From a virus: a stretch of DNA of 47,514 bases. The position numbers and the translations under genes were made by a program. The notes below the pieces were generated by a model. That model ran no database searches and was not told the origin of the DNA. It was given only the letters and a program-made list of their open reading frames with translations. The stretch lies in IMG/VR virus record IMGVR_UViG_3300032282_000786, positions 1 through 47,514 of that record, one strand, 5' to 3'. This document shows positions 26,422 to 34,398 of this stretch, one piece after another; the stretch's first letter is position 1, and every line of letters starts with the position of its first letter.

Positions 26422-26837
26422 TCTGTTTCTCCTAAGTTTGAAAGTTGTACCAATACATCTTTTATTTCGTCACCACCCATGAGTAGTGCGCACAGTTCAT
26501 TCACCACAGTCTTGTGATACACCATGTAGTCGTACTCAGTGTCTTCCCGCTTCAAGATTGCTTCAATTTTTGCATGATTGTTCAAACACCTTCCAAAGTA
26601 TTCTTCTTTCATGGGGTTAAGTTTTTTACTTAAATCGCTAGTACGCATACCCGCCATACCAGCAATGCTTTTCAACGGCATGCCATCTATCCAAAAATTA
26701 AGTAACCCCTCTTTATATGTGTATTCTTTGTCTAGTGCTAACCAATTGTGTAAGGTTGGCTGAAGCCCATCATATTGAACACACCAATCAAAGTTACGGT
26801 CAAAGTGTCTGCCCTTACGCAGATCAACAGTCACCAT
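26418..26837 (-). CDS. Hypothetical with possible HTH segment
   Basis: A protein of about 139 residues. The middle ('NFWIDGMPLKSIAGMAGMRTSDLSKKL') looks like a helix-turn-helix, the rest is mixed. The start at 26837 (ATG; GTG at 26834 is an alternative with better spacing from GGAG) overlaps the polymerase stop by 14 bases; longer starts would overlap the polymerase gene by 95 bases or more. Function unknown; possible regulator. Confidence 0.6.
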   Translation of the reverse strand: MVTVDLRKGRHFDRNFDWCVQYDGLQPTLHNWLALDKEYTYKEGLLNFWIDGMPLKSIAGMAGMRTSDLSKKLNPMKEEYFGRCLNNHAKIEAILKREDTEYDYMVYHKTVVNELCALLMGGDEIKDVLVQLSNLGETE

Positions 26838-28650
26838 AACTCCGCCCGACCCCTGATTCGCAGTTAAGCGGTAGTGTCTGACACCAAGTGGGTCTCCATC
26901 GCATGCATTGTTCGACATATTCTTGCGCCTCCTTCGCTTCATCTTCTTTGGCAATACAAGCAACAGCATCATGCACAGTCAGCACGACCTTGTATCGCTT
27001 GGCTATCTTCAACATCTGTTCAGCAATAACACATCGAGCAACAGCTTGACAGATGTTCTCAACGACCTTGCCACCATAAATCTTAACGACACCCTTGCGG
27101 GTTTTGTATTGGTATTGAGCCTTACCTTCAGGGTCAAATACTTTGGTCAAGCCTTCGTATCTTTGCCATAGTCCACTTGGGAGGAGGAATCCACCTTGGG
27201 AGGCATCGAATACGACCGCATCAACTTCCCCAAAAGTTGCTCCTTGGTTGTTAACGAGGGCTTCAACGCACCCTTGGGCTTGTCGCCATAACGCAGGGAC
27301 TTTTGAATAGCGACTGCGGTAGACCGAAATAATCCTCGCACACTCGTCCGCTTGCATCTCAACACCAAATGTTTTGAGTTGAGTTTGGAACTTCGCACCA
27401 CCCATGCCATACCCTGCTCCGAGAATCGTAGTCTTACCGACAAACCTTTCTTCCTTCGTAATCTCTGATTCATCCTTGCCGTAAATAGCTGACGCCATGA
27501 TCTTGTAAACATCTTCGCCTCTATCAAATGATTCAACCAAATCGGTTTGTCCCGCCAACCACGCAACTGTTCTCGCCTCAATCTGTGATGAGTCTGAGTC
27601 AATAATCACATAGCCTTCGGGTGCTTCAATCGACAACTTCAACTTGTTTGCGTTCTGCCCACGACTAGGTAGGTTCTGCAAGTTAATCTTATCGTCACCT
27701 CCCCATCTGCCTGTGTGGGCGGCATAGTATTTAATTGGTACTGGGAGTGACCCACGCAATGCAATGTCAATAAATCTTTGTGTGCGTGTTTCTTCTAGGG
27801 TTGTCTTGTTACCTAGTCGTGCACTCACCAGTGCTTGTACCCTTGGGTCAGGATGTTCTAGCAGTATCTTGAACTCTTCGTCAGTCTTGGCAAATGCCCA
27901 CGCTTGTTTTCCTGTGCGTGCGCTAATTTTAGTAGGCGGTTCGACCCCCAACAACTTCAACAACTCAGCAAACTTGTCGTTGCTCATCAAAGAATCTTTA
28001 TCAGCTTCAGCCACAGCAAGTAGTTTGGCTTTGCGTTCTTTGACTGTCTCAAAATGAGACTCAAGCATCGGTAGGTTAAGCCTAAGCGTTGGTTCAACGA
28101 ACATACGCAGAGTAGTATCAATAACCTTTAACTCTTTCACGGGGAACTTCTCCATGAAGATATTAAATAGTGTCTTGCATAGACCCACATCGTTACGGCA
28201 GTAGCTTCCATACTGCTCAAGTGCCTCGGGCGTAAAGTCTTTTCTGCGTTTGCCATAAGCATCATCAACCTCAGTACCCTTGACACCGATTTTGTATCGT
28301 TCTGCCAGTACTTTTAGACTACCACCCGCCTCAACTCCATGCAGTGCTCGAGCCATGCACAGTGTATCTAAGTAGCCCTTGGGTTGTATCTTGAATATCC
28401 AGTTAAGGATTGCCCCATCGAATTGGGTGTTGTGGGCCAGAGCGAATGAATTGCTCCAGTCAAACTTGTTTAGGAATGTCTTTATGTCACTGGCCGGGCC
28501 TGAGAACCAAGTTGGTTCTTCATCATCAACAGCAACAGCTACGCCAATAACTTCAAAGTCCTCATGGCGTACATATTCCTCGGTAGTATGGGTTTTGAAG
28601 CCCAAGTCCTTGCCGTAGTATGTCTCGAAATCGACTGTGATAATGTTCAT
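26824..28650 (-). CDS. DNA polymerase, family A, with 3'-5' exonuclease
   Basis: A 608-residue replicative polymerase. Exonuclease motifs: D7-x-E9, N74..D78 in 'HNTQFD', Y150xxxD154. Polymerase motifs: 'HTGRW' at 312-316, motif A 'DSDSSQIEAR' at 351-360, motif B R402..K406..Y414-G415, motif C 'VHDAV' with H560-D561. All catalytic residues are present, so it should be active and proofreading. It is shorter than Pol I because it lacks the 5' nuclease domain. It is co-transcribed with the primase-helicase and SSB-like genes. Confidence 0.95.
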   Translation of the reverse strand: MNIITVDFETYYGKDLGFKTHTTEEYVRHEDFEVIGVAVAVDDEEPTWFSGPASDIKTFLNKFDWSNSFALAHNTQFDGAILNWIFKIQPKGYLDTLCMARALHGVEAGGSLKVLAERYKIGVKGTEVDDAYGKRRKDFTPEALEQYGSYCRNDVGLCKTLFNIFMEKFPVKELKVIDTTLRMFVEPTLRLNLPMLESHFETVKERKAKLLAVAEADKDSLMSNDKFAELLKLLGVEPPTKISARTGKQAWAFAKTDEEFKILLEHPDPRVQALVSARLGNKTTLEETRTQRFIDIALRGSLPVPIKYYAAHTGRWGGDDKINLQNLPSRGQNANKLKLSIEAPEGYVIIDSDSSQIEARTVAWLAGQTDLVESFDRGEDVYKIMASAIYGKDESEITKEERFVGKTTILGAGYGMGGAKFQTQLKTFGVEMQADECARIISVYRSRYSKVPALWRQAQGCVEALVNNQGATFGEVDAVVFDASQGGFLLPSGLWQRYEGLTKVFDPEGKAQYQYKTRKGVVKIYGGKVVENICQAVARCVIAEQMLKIAKRYKVVLTVHDAVACIAKEDEAKEAQEYVEQCMRWRPTWCQTLPLNCESGVGRSYGDC

Positions 28651-29069
28651 TTGCGTTGTTGGTGTGGATTGATTGTCATGGATTTGATTTGTTTAAGATC
28701 AGCTTCACTCAAAGTTGTACTGCCAAGTTGAAAGCTAGGAGTAACAGTACCAATCCCAAGCGACCCTGAAGAACTAAGAGTCATAGAGGGTTGATACGCA
28801 TAAGTTTTTGGAGAAAAATCTTCAGCAGTGGTAGTCAAAGCACGCAACACATCTGATGTGAAGTTGTTCCTACGAACTTGGCAAAAAGCTTCTCGAACTG
28901 CACTGCGCTCTCCTTCAGAAAACACCTCGTCCCTAAGTGCGTCGTGTACTAACTTACCCCATTTACTGCTTGAGTACATCGCACCATCTTCAATGTCAAA
29001 CTCTTCAGGATTTGTTTTCATGCGTTCAAGCAACAGGCGTATGCCTTCATTCATGTCTTCGGGTTTCAT
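28647..29069 (-). CDS. Hypothetical, paralogue of the next upstream gene
   Basis: A 140-residue protein. The first 85 residues ('IRLLLERMKTNPEEF', a Trp-x-x-x-hydrophobic helix, 'EGERSAVREAF', 'RRNNFTSDVLRAL') align end to end with the 117-residue product of 29066-29419. The C-terminal part is Ser/Thr/Gly-rich. Overlaps the polymerase start. Function unknown. Confidence 0.75.
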   Translation of the reverse strand: MKPEDMNEGIRLLLERMKTNPEEFDIEDGAMYSSSKWGKLVHDALRDEVFSEGERSAVREAFCQVRRNNFTSDVLRALTTTAEDFSPKTYAYQPSMTLSSSGSLGIGTVTPSFQLGSTTLSEADLKQIKSMTINPHQQRK

Positions 29070-29419
29070 ACCTTGCCCCCTCTATTTTGTTGGGCGGGGT
29101 TGTAGTAAGCATTAGTATTGTTACTGTGACCTAAATGTTTTTTGCCAAACTCAGCCAAGTCCATTTCCCTGTCAGCTTCTTGAGATTCTTCTTTCATCAA
29201 CTCTTTGAGCACAGTCGCATCAAACTCCAACCTACGCATTTTGCGTACAGCTTCATGTATGCGACCCTTCTCCGATTCAGTCATGGCATCACGGAAATAC
29301 TCCTTGTACATAAACGCCCATCGACCACGCTTCTCAGCGCCCTCAAAGAATTCTTCGGGGTACAACTCCATGCGCTCGATCAGAGCATCAACGCCTGAGA
29401 ATGATTTTTCTTCGCTCAT
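29066..29419 (-). CDS. Hypothetical, paralogue of the next downstream gene
   Basis: A 117-residue protein: 'VDALIERMELYPEEF', 'WAFMYKEYFRDAM', 'ESEKGRIHEAVRKMRRLEFDATVLKEL', matching the neighbouring gene product over about 85 residues, so the pair arose by tandem duplication. The C-terminal tail is Asn/Gln-rich. Starts with ATGA overlap. No function recognised. Confidence 0.75.
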   Translation of the reverse strand: MSEEKSFSGVDALIERMELYPEEFFEGAEKRGRWAFMYKEYFRDAMTESEKGRIHEAVRKMRRLEFDATVLKELMKEESQEADREMDLAEFGKKHLGHSNNTNAYYNPAQQNRGGKV

Positions 29420-29715
29420 AGTTCACCTCGGTTTCCTTGTAACTCACCCAAGCGTCTACCCAAGAGTGTGGCTTGTTCTGCAACTTCTTCAGAGATGCGG
29501 GTGTTAACATAATTGCGTAGCTTCGTGTTCCAGTGGTGTTTAAACACTTCATCAATTCGTTCGTTAATCTTGCCGTCCAACGCAATCGCAACTTCTACAG
29601 ACTTGTCGTCCAGTCCATCTTTGACTTCGTTGGTCACTTGCTCAAGCATGTCCTTGAGTACTTGCTCAGTATCTACTGGTGCGTTGTTCATCTCTGCGGG
29701 TTCTTTAGTGCTCAT
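29416..29715 (-). CDS. Acidic helical hypothetical protein
   Basis: A 99-residue protein, acidic N-terminus and amphipathic helices throughout ('VLKDMLEQVTNEVKDGL', 'EEVAEQATLLGRRLGEL'). No domain recognised; overlaps both neighbours by 4 bases. Confidence 0.7.
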   Translation of the reverse strand: MSTKEPAEMNNAPVDTEQVLKDMLEQVTNEVKDGLDDKSVEVAIALDGKINERIDEVFKHHWNTKLRNYVNTRISEEVAEQATLLGRRLGELQGNRGEL

Positions 29716-30005
29716 AGCTTCTCCAATACCTTGATTACCTTGTCAAACTCAGAGCCCATCTGCAAAGTTTTGTAGCGTAAGTTATCAGCCACATCATGCT
29801 TCTTGAGAATATTCTTTTCACACAACTTCTTTATGCGTGCGTGAGTGGTTGCTTGGGAAGCCCCCGAAAAATAGTCAACAAAGAACATGATAGTTACATC
29901 ATTCTCAAGGTGCACAAATTCACCCAACAGTTCTAGGTCAGTGGCATCGAGCCCATACTTATCACGCATTACCTTGAGTGCATGACTCATTTGTTGTATC
30001 TTCAT
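29712..30005 (-). CDS. Winged-helix (MarR-like) DNA-binding protein
   Basis: A 97-residue protein with a winged-helix layout: 'DLELLGEFVHL', then 'SGASQATTHARIKKLCEKNIL' (recognition helix) and a wing ending 'LRYKTLQMG'. One of three adjacent small winged-helix genes. RBS AGGAGG upstream. Could regulate phage or host transcription; target unknown. Confidence 0.72.
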   Translation of the reverse strand: MKIQQMSHALKVMRDKYGLDATDLELLGEFVHLENDVTIMFFVDYFSGASQATTHARIKKLCEKNILKKHDVADNLRYKTLQMGSEFDKVIKVLEKL

Positions 30006-30211
30006 TTATTCCTCCTAACAGAATAGTAGTTGTATCGTTGTCGGTATCGCAGTTCAATGACACCTTCTTTAACGAGGCGATCAATAAACCTCCATGCATG
30101 CCGGTCGCTTATGTGCAGTAACCTAGCAACATCTTTTATAGAGACTGCGTACTTACCATGCAGTATGCGAGTCAACCGCCTAGCAGTGCCATCAGTTGGT
30201 CGGCTTCTCAT
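30002..30211 (-). CDS. Small winged-helix DNA-binding protein
   Basis: A 69-residue protein: 'YAVSIKDVARLLHISDRHAWRFIDRLVKEGVIELRYR' is a clear helix-turn-helix followed by a wing. Basic throughout. The start lies 20 bases inside the upstream nuclease gene. A regulator is likely; target unknown. Confidence 0.72.
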   Translation of the reverse strand: MRSRPTDGTARRLTRILHGKYAVSIKDVARLLHISDRHAWRFIDRLVKEGVIELRYRQRYNYYSVRRNK

Positions 30212-30554
30212 CAGGGTTCCTTTTGAAAAGTTCCGCTATATATCCTTGAGACGGTAAGCCATTCATAGTCCATGAATCTAGCAACATCGTAAACACACCG
30301 ATGCCTGTTTCATCAATGATGAGGGATATGCCTCCGTTGTCCACAATGCTCATCAAGTTCTTCATCTGCAACGCAGTGGGCACGCCACCATTTGCTTTGG
30401 TCTCGATACCGATGAATCGTCCTTGCATGCATGCAACAATGTCGGGCACACCCGATGAGCCGTAGCCGTGCGTAGCTGGCATAAAGTAATACACCTTACA
30501 CTTCGCTAGCAGGGCTTTGACTTTGGCTTTAACCTTCGCTTCAGGTGTTGCCAT
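30192..30554 (-). CDS. VRR-NUC domain nuclease
   Basis: A 120-residue PD-(D/E)XK nuclease of the small stand-alone VRR-NUC type: 'GVPDIVACMQGRFIGIETKA' gives D38, E51 and K53, and 'TALQMKNL' gives Q63, the four conserved positions. Phage members are thought to act on branched DNA during replication or recombination. The ATG directly follows the upstream TAA. Confidence 0.88.
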   Translation of the reverse strand: MATPEAKVKAKVKALLAKCKVYYFMPATHGYGSSGVPDIVACMQGRFIGIETKANGGVPTALQMKNLMSIVDNGGISLIIDETGIGVFTMLLDSWTMNGLPSQGYIAELFKRNPDEKPTN

Positions 30555-30980
30555 TTACTTGGCTTCTAGATAGCTGATAACGGCAAGCGCATCAAAGTAC
30601 TTGCGTTCAAACTCTAGTGAGGATTGACGAGCATCACGCCATGCCCTTTCCATTGTGCCTACCTCTGTGCGTAGGCGTTCGTTCTCTTGCGCAAGTTTTC
30701 GCGCAACCTTGCCGATTGTGAGCGTTGTAGTCTCTTTGTTTGGGTCAAGAGCAGGGGCTTTATCAACTGGCTTATTAACATCTGTTAATACAAAGTTGCC
30801 AATTGTGTACACCCCATTTTCCCTTTTGATCTTGCCCTCATCTTTGAGCTTCCACAAACAATTGGATACGCTCTGATTGGGTATGCCTGTGATCTTGACA
30901 ATATCTTTAACCTTTGCGCCCTTGGGCATAGTTGTAGCCACAGCACGCAACACTCTAACACTTACTGGAATCTTTTTCAT
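30555..30980 (-). CDS. Winged-helix plus coiled-coil protein
   Basis: A 141-residue protein. Residues 5-60 form a winged helix ('KVKDIVKITGIPNQSVSNCLWKLKDEGKIKRENGVYTI'). Residues about 85-130 form a coiled coil for self-association. Between them (around residues 65-70, sequence LTDVNKPV) the DNA contains a perfect copy of the 16-bp palindrome. A dimeric DNA-binding protein is a reasonable candidate for the factor that reads palindromes, but this is inference. Confidence 0.75.
   Translation of the reverse strand: MKKIPVSVRVLRAVATTMPKGAKVKDIVKITGIPNQSVSNCLWKLKDEGKIKRENGVYTIGNFVLTDVNKPVDKAPALDPNKETTTLTIGKVARKLAQENERLRTEVGTMERAWRDARQSSLEFERKYFDALAVISYLEAK
30774..30789. repeat. Perfect palindrome copy ATTAACATCTGTTAAT inside a gene
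   Basis: Arms of 7, spacer 2, within the winged-helix/coiled-coil gene 30555-30980. It is the left-most copy found. Confidence 0.92.
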
Positions 30981-31272
30981 TTTTGCACTCTTTAAATAGA
31001 TTTTTTAATTCGATGTACTCATCGTAGTTGAGATACATCACCAATGTACCCTCTCCTGTTCTTCTACCTAGCCTCTCTCCTTTCTTTCCTTTATTAACAT
31101 CACACAGCCTTAATAAAGCTATGCGCTCTTCTACATAGTCAGGCACTTGCGTACCATGCATCAATGTATCAATCACGAATGAGTAGTTGTTTAAAACATC
31201 TATGTGATGCCACCCACCATCATCAGTCAAAACTACTCTCGCTACATACGGCTTTTTAACCCTCATATCCAT
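30955..31272 (-). CDS. Hypothetical protein
   Basis: A 103-105-residue protein. It has 'VARVVLTDDGGWHHIDVL' and a C-terminal 'LVMYLNYDEYIELKNLFKEC'. Two possible starts, ATG 31272 and ATG 31266. A near-consensus promoter abuts the first, so transcription would begin close to 31266. Overlaps the downstream gene by 26 bases. No function recognised. Confidence 0.7.
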   Translation of the reverse strand: MDMRVKKPYVARVVLTDDGGWHHIDVLNNYSFVIDTLMHGTQVPDYVEERIALLRLCDVNKGKKGERLGRRTGEGTLVMYLNYDEYIELKNLFKECKNEKDSSKC

Positions 31273-31301
31273 AATATATGGAACTCTTATAGGTTTGTCA
31301 A
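31273..31301 (-). promoter_or_regulatory. Sigma-70 type promoter, leftward
   Basis: Minus strand TTGACA (31301-31296), 17-base spacer, TATATT (31278-31273). Same boxes as the promoter at 20340-20368. The -10 touches the first ATG of the following gene, implying a leaderless message or use of a later start. Confidence 0.7.
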
Positions 31302-31312
31302 TAGTTTGAGAA

Positions 31313-32119
31313 TTAATTTTGTTCGGGTGTTGCGTAAATCCAATAGGTATTTGTACTCATCTTCATGCCGACCTCGGGGATGAATGTGTCAGCCTCAACC
31401 ATGCGTAACATAGCAACTTGTTGTTGCATGTCCTCGGGCATTTCTTCAGCGGTCTGATACGTACTTGTTATCTCTTTGTAAGTGGCTTGCACAGAATCAT
31501 CAGGATTGATAAAGACATGTGTTACTTTGCGAGACTCGTTCTTCCTACGCATGTGTTCGCTAAACATTGGCATGCCTTCTGTAACGATACGCTTAAACTT
31601 GTCTGAGTTAAACTCTACACCAAGAGCTACAAGATACTGTACTTCAGCAAATAATTCGGTTGGCTCTATTGCAACCACATCTCGTAGCTTCCACCTGAAC
31701 TCATCACGCCACTCGTCATCATGGCTACTGAACCTACTAGATGTAAGCCCTGCAATCTCGTTAGGTGTAAACGGCTTGAAGTAATCCTTGAGAAACTTGC
31801 CGACTTTCTTGGGGTCATTCGTTGTTCTTGAATAATAGTCATCGTTGTGTGCCGCAAACTTCTCGTTGTTAATTAGTCTGCTACGCACCTCGTATTGTTG
31901 TTTGTTGTTCTTGTCTGTACCCGCATCACGCAGTGTGCCCACGATGTTATGCACCTTCGTGTTCTTGGCAGGGAATCGACTGTCCTCAAAGATAACTAGT
32001 TCTCCATGATTACGGGCGGTAACATTGATCGGAAACCTACTGACTTGTGTGCGTCTGAAGTCTGCGATCAGTTGGGTGAAGATCGGGTTGATCTCCTCGG
32101 GATTTATTATGTTTAGCAT
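31313..32119 (-). CDS. Hypothetical protein downstream of the ATPase/VWA module
   Basis: A 268-residue soluble protein with no recognised domain. The N-terminal third is beta-rich ('FPINVTARNHGELVIFED'), the middle contains 'DDYYSRTTNDPKKVGKFLKDYFKPF', and the C-terminus is mixed. RBS AAGGAG 6 bases before ATG lies next to a palindrome copy (32131-32146). Its place directly after the DUF3150-like gene suggests it works with that module; inference only. Confidence 0.72.
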   Translation of the reverse strand: MLNIINPEEINPIFTQLIADFRRTQVSRFPINVTARNHGELVIFEDSRFPAKNTKVHNIVGTLRDAGTDKNNKQQYEVRSRLINNEKFAAHNDDYYSRTTNDPKKVGKFLKDYFKPFTPNEIAGLTSSRFSSHDDEWRDEFRWKLRDVVAIEPTELFAEVQYLVALGVEFNSDKFKRIVTEGMPMFSEHMRRKNESRKVTHVFINPDDSVQATYKEITSTYQTAEEMPEDMQQQVAMLRMVEADTFIPEVGMKMSTNTYWIYATPEQN

Positions 32120-32130
32120 CTCTACTCCTT

Positions 32131-32146
32131 ATTAACATCTGTTATT
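32131..32146. repeat. Palindrome copy ATTAACATCTGTTATT
   Basis: One mismatch in the right arm. It overlaps the stop of the 32145 gene and lies 11 bases before the next ATG, which has its own AAGGAG. Confidence 0.8.
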
Positions 32147-32978
32147 AAAACATTGACAGAATCTTATCGACCTCGGCTTTGACGCTGAGTCGTGTATCGT
32201 CATCCTTGCGTAAGTCACCAGCAGATACGCCTACAAGTGCACTCTCTAACTTCTTTCTCATTACCTCTAGCTTTGAGTCATTGGTTACATTCAACTTAGT
32301 GAGCAGTTCACACAAGTCCACAGCGTTGTTTACCAATGAGTCCCTAAAGATTTGTTTGTCTTGCCCTGCAAGTTTGTCACTCATCTTCACTAGACAGTCA
32401 TGTAACCTATCCCACGCATCTTGCATGGCGTCTGATAACTTGTTGTTGAAAAACTCCTCGTACTGTTGTTGTAGTTCAGCCTTACCCGCCTCGTTCACAT
32501 CAATGCGAAAGTCACCTACATCGGGTACTGGCAAGAACACATACTTAAACTTGAACTTACTCTCAAGCTTTGAAGCATGTGGATACTCCTCTGCATCAAA
32601 CAGATCACCCAACTGAAATGCTGCTGCCGTAACAAGTGTGTCGTAATCTTCCAAAAACCCTTGCACAGACTCAGCGAACTGGTTCTGGTAATCGCCTAGC
32701 GTAGCCTTGTACTCAAAGAAGTTTTTCATTGGTAACAAGCGTGAGCCACCATCAGACCATGGAAGCGTCTGCTCGTAATGCCAAATGCGTATCGCTGAAA
32801 CAAGTTTCTGCAACTCATCCAAGCGTTGCGTTCCTGCCAATAGTTTTTTGTGATAGTTACCCGCCCTCGCCTTGGTATGCTTGGCAGAATCAATCTCATC
32901 GGATACTTTCTTATCCATCTTGCGACCTGTCCACGCTGAGATGTTGAGGTCTACTAACATTGCACTGTTTTGAATCAT
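32145..32978 (-). CDS. DUF3150-like protein
   Basis: A 277-residue helical protein. The opening 'LNISAWTGRKMDKKVSDEI' and the following layout match what I recall of DUF3150 proteins, which travel with MoxR-like ATPase and VWA genes in phages and plasmids. Several coiled-coil-like stretches (about 160-245). RBS AAGGAG 6 bases before the ATG. Function of the family is unknown; a substrate adaptor or partner of the ATPase is a guess from gene neighbourhood. Confidence 0.7.
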   Translation of the reverse strand: MIQNSAMLVDLNISAWTGRKMDKKVSDEIDSAKHTKARAGNYHKKLLAGTQRLDELQKLVSAIRIWHYEQTLPWSDGGSRLLPMKNFFEYKATLGDYQNQFAESVQGFLEDYDTLVTAAAFQLGDLFDAEEYPHASKLESKFKFKYVFLPVPDVGDFRIDVNEAGKAELQQQYEEFFNNKLSDAMQDAWDRLHDCLVKMSDKLAGQDKQIFRDSLVNNAVDLCELLTKLNVTNDSKLEVMRKKLESALVGVSAGDLRKDDDTRLSVKAEVDKILSMF

Positions 32979-32988
32979 GGCACTCTCC

Positions 32989-33162
32989 TTACATTAAATG
33001 GTTCATTAGACCCAACAAGTAGTTGCAGTCTATGATTACTTGGGTTGCTAAATCTTTAGCATCTTTGTGTATGCTTTCATCCTCCTTAACATTGGCACAT
33101 CCTTCTAGCATCTTCTCTAGATTCCTTTGCAGTAGAATCTCAAAGTCTTTATTGCGTATCAT
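32989..33162 (-). CDS. Small hypothetical protein (57 aa)
   Basis: A 57-residue helical, mildly acidic protein with two Cys. Its ATG is 2 bases after a perfect palindrome copy whose centre gives AGGTG as ribosome site, and its stop is 10 bases before the ATG of the DUF3150-like gene. The signal placement identical to other genes here supports a real gene. Function unknown. Confidence 0.65.
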   Translation of the reverse strand: MIRNKDFEILLQRNLEKMLEGCANVKEDESIHKDAKDLATQVIIDCNYLLGLMNHLM

Positions 33163-33164
33163 TT

Positions 33165-33180
33165 ATTAACACCTGTTAAT
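33165..33180. repeat. Perfect palindrome copy ATTAACACCTGTTAAT
   Basis: Arms of 7, spacer 2. It begins 2 bases upstream of a start codon and its end supplies the first base of the VWA gene's stop triplet. Confidence 0.92.
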
Positions 33181-34376
33181 TAGTTGACACGAACAGTCTT
33201 ACCGATTTCCGATCTCATGTCGGTTGTGATACCCCACAGTGTTGGGCATGACCAACCCTCACCCCATGAGCACACATAACCATCAGTCAAGATCACTGCG
33301 CACTCAGCCTTGATTTTCTTATTAGTCATGTAGTCCACGATGCATTGTGGGTCAGTGCCTCCACCACCTCGGGGCTTCGTACTAGATATCAAGTTATCCA
33401 GTTGGTCTTGCTCATACTTCTCGTGCTGACATACTCGTGTATCCCAATACAACAAGTCGATACCCTCGGGCTTGACAGTATCGCAAATCTTCTTGACCTC
33501 ACCCAAGAACTGACCGACCTCCTCCGTACCGATAGAGCCTGACATATCAATACCCACCACGATACGACCGACTGACTCACCGATCATTGAGGGCATGTAA
33601 ACATCTTGTCCAATCCATCTGCGTGAGGGACGGCGCCATGTGCTCTCATCCTTATCTACACAGAATGATGTAACGAACTCACGCATCGCTTCACGCCAAT
33701 CTACCTTGGCTTCAAGTACCTCGCTGATCTCTCGGGGTACATTCGCACTCATCTTCCCTGCGAGAATCGCACCCTGACGCAGTGCTTGGTCAACGTCCTT
33801 GGCAAGTGCTTCCTTCTCCTCTTTGCTCATACCCTCTGCACTCTCCCAATCATGCTCATCTAGTCCATTGCCTATCTCGATCACTGGCACATCTTTGCCC
33901 TCTTGGTCACCGACTGTCTTGACATGAACAGTGCCACCCTTGGCTTCTTCCTTGATCATGCGATACACAGTACCCGCATCCAATCCCTTGTACTTGTGGT
34001 CAAGCAACGCACCATCGGGCAGAGACACAAAGTTGTTGTCACCATCCATGATCATTAAGTTGATCACATAGTCACATGCCATGTTAGCCATGTTTGGATT
34101 CTCTTTGAAGAGATGCCTCCATACAGTTGTATGCCTGAAAGCCTTGTGTAGATTCTCATGCAAGATCACACCCTTGCGTTTGTTAGCCGCTTGCTTAGCC
34201 ATGTAGTCACGACCATAGTAAGTGTTGCGACCATCGGTGCATGCGGTAGGCACATCGTCCTTCACCTCGGTGCGACCGATCATAATAATCCCTGAGTACA
34301 AGCAATACTTGGGGTCTTTCATTAAGGCAACGTGATCTTTCTGAATCAGTTGCTCGACTGTTAGTTTCGTAGCCAT
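33180..34376 (-). CDS. VWA-domain protein with metallopeptidase-like HExxH
   Basis: A 398-residue protein. The N-terminal domain carries H73-E-x-x-H77 ('LHENLHKAFRH'), a zincin-type motif as in DUF2201-like proteins. The C-terminal VWA domain has the MIDAS motif D277-x-S279-x-S281 ('GIDMSGSIG'), a Gly-rich TD loop ('PRGGGGTDP') and 'VILTDGY'. With the adjacent MoxR-like ATPase it forms the classic ATPase-VWA pairing used for chaperone-like remodelling or metal insertion (CobS/CobT-like logic). Start ATG is 3 bases after the palindrome-embedded AGGAG. Confidence 0.85.
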   Translation of the reverse strand: MATKLTVEQLIQKDHVALMKDPKYCLYSGIIMIGRTEVKDDVPTACTDGRNTYYGRDYMAKQAANKRKGVILHENLHKAFRHTTVWRHLFKENPNMANMACDYVINLMIMDGDNNFVSLPDGALLDHKYKGLDAGTVYRMIKEEAKGGTVHVKTVGDQEGKDVPVIEIGNGLDEHDWESAEGMSKEEKEALAKDVDQALRQGAILAGKMSANVPREISEVLEAKVDWREAMREFVTSFCVDKDESTWRRPSRRWIGQDVYMPSMIGESVGRIVVGIDMSGSIGTEEVGQFLGEVKKICDTVKPEGIDLLYWDTRVCQHEKYEQDQLDNLISSTKPRGGGGTDPQCIVDYMTNKKIKAECAVILTDGYVCSWGEGWSCPTLWGITTDMRSEIGKTVRVN

Positions 34377-34379
34377 GTT

Positions 34380-34395
34380 ATTAACTCCTGTTAAC
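34380..34395. repeat. Palindrome copy with embedded Shine-Dalgarno (ATTAACTCCTGTTAAC)
   Basis: Coding strand reads GTTAACAGGAGTTAAT, 3 bases before the ATG of the VWA gene; AGGAG is the ribosome site. Confidence 0.9.
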
Positions 34396-34398
34396 TTA

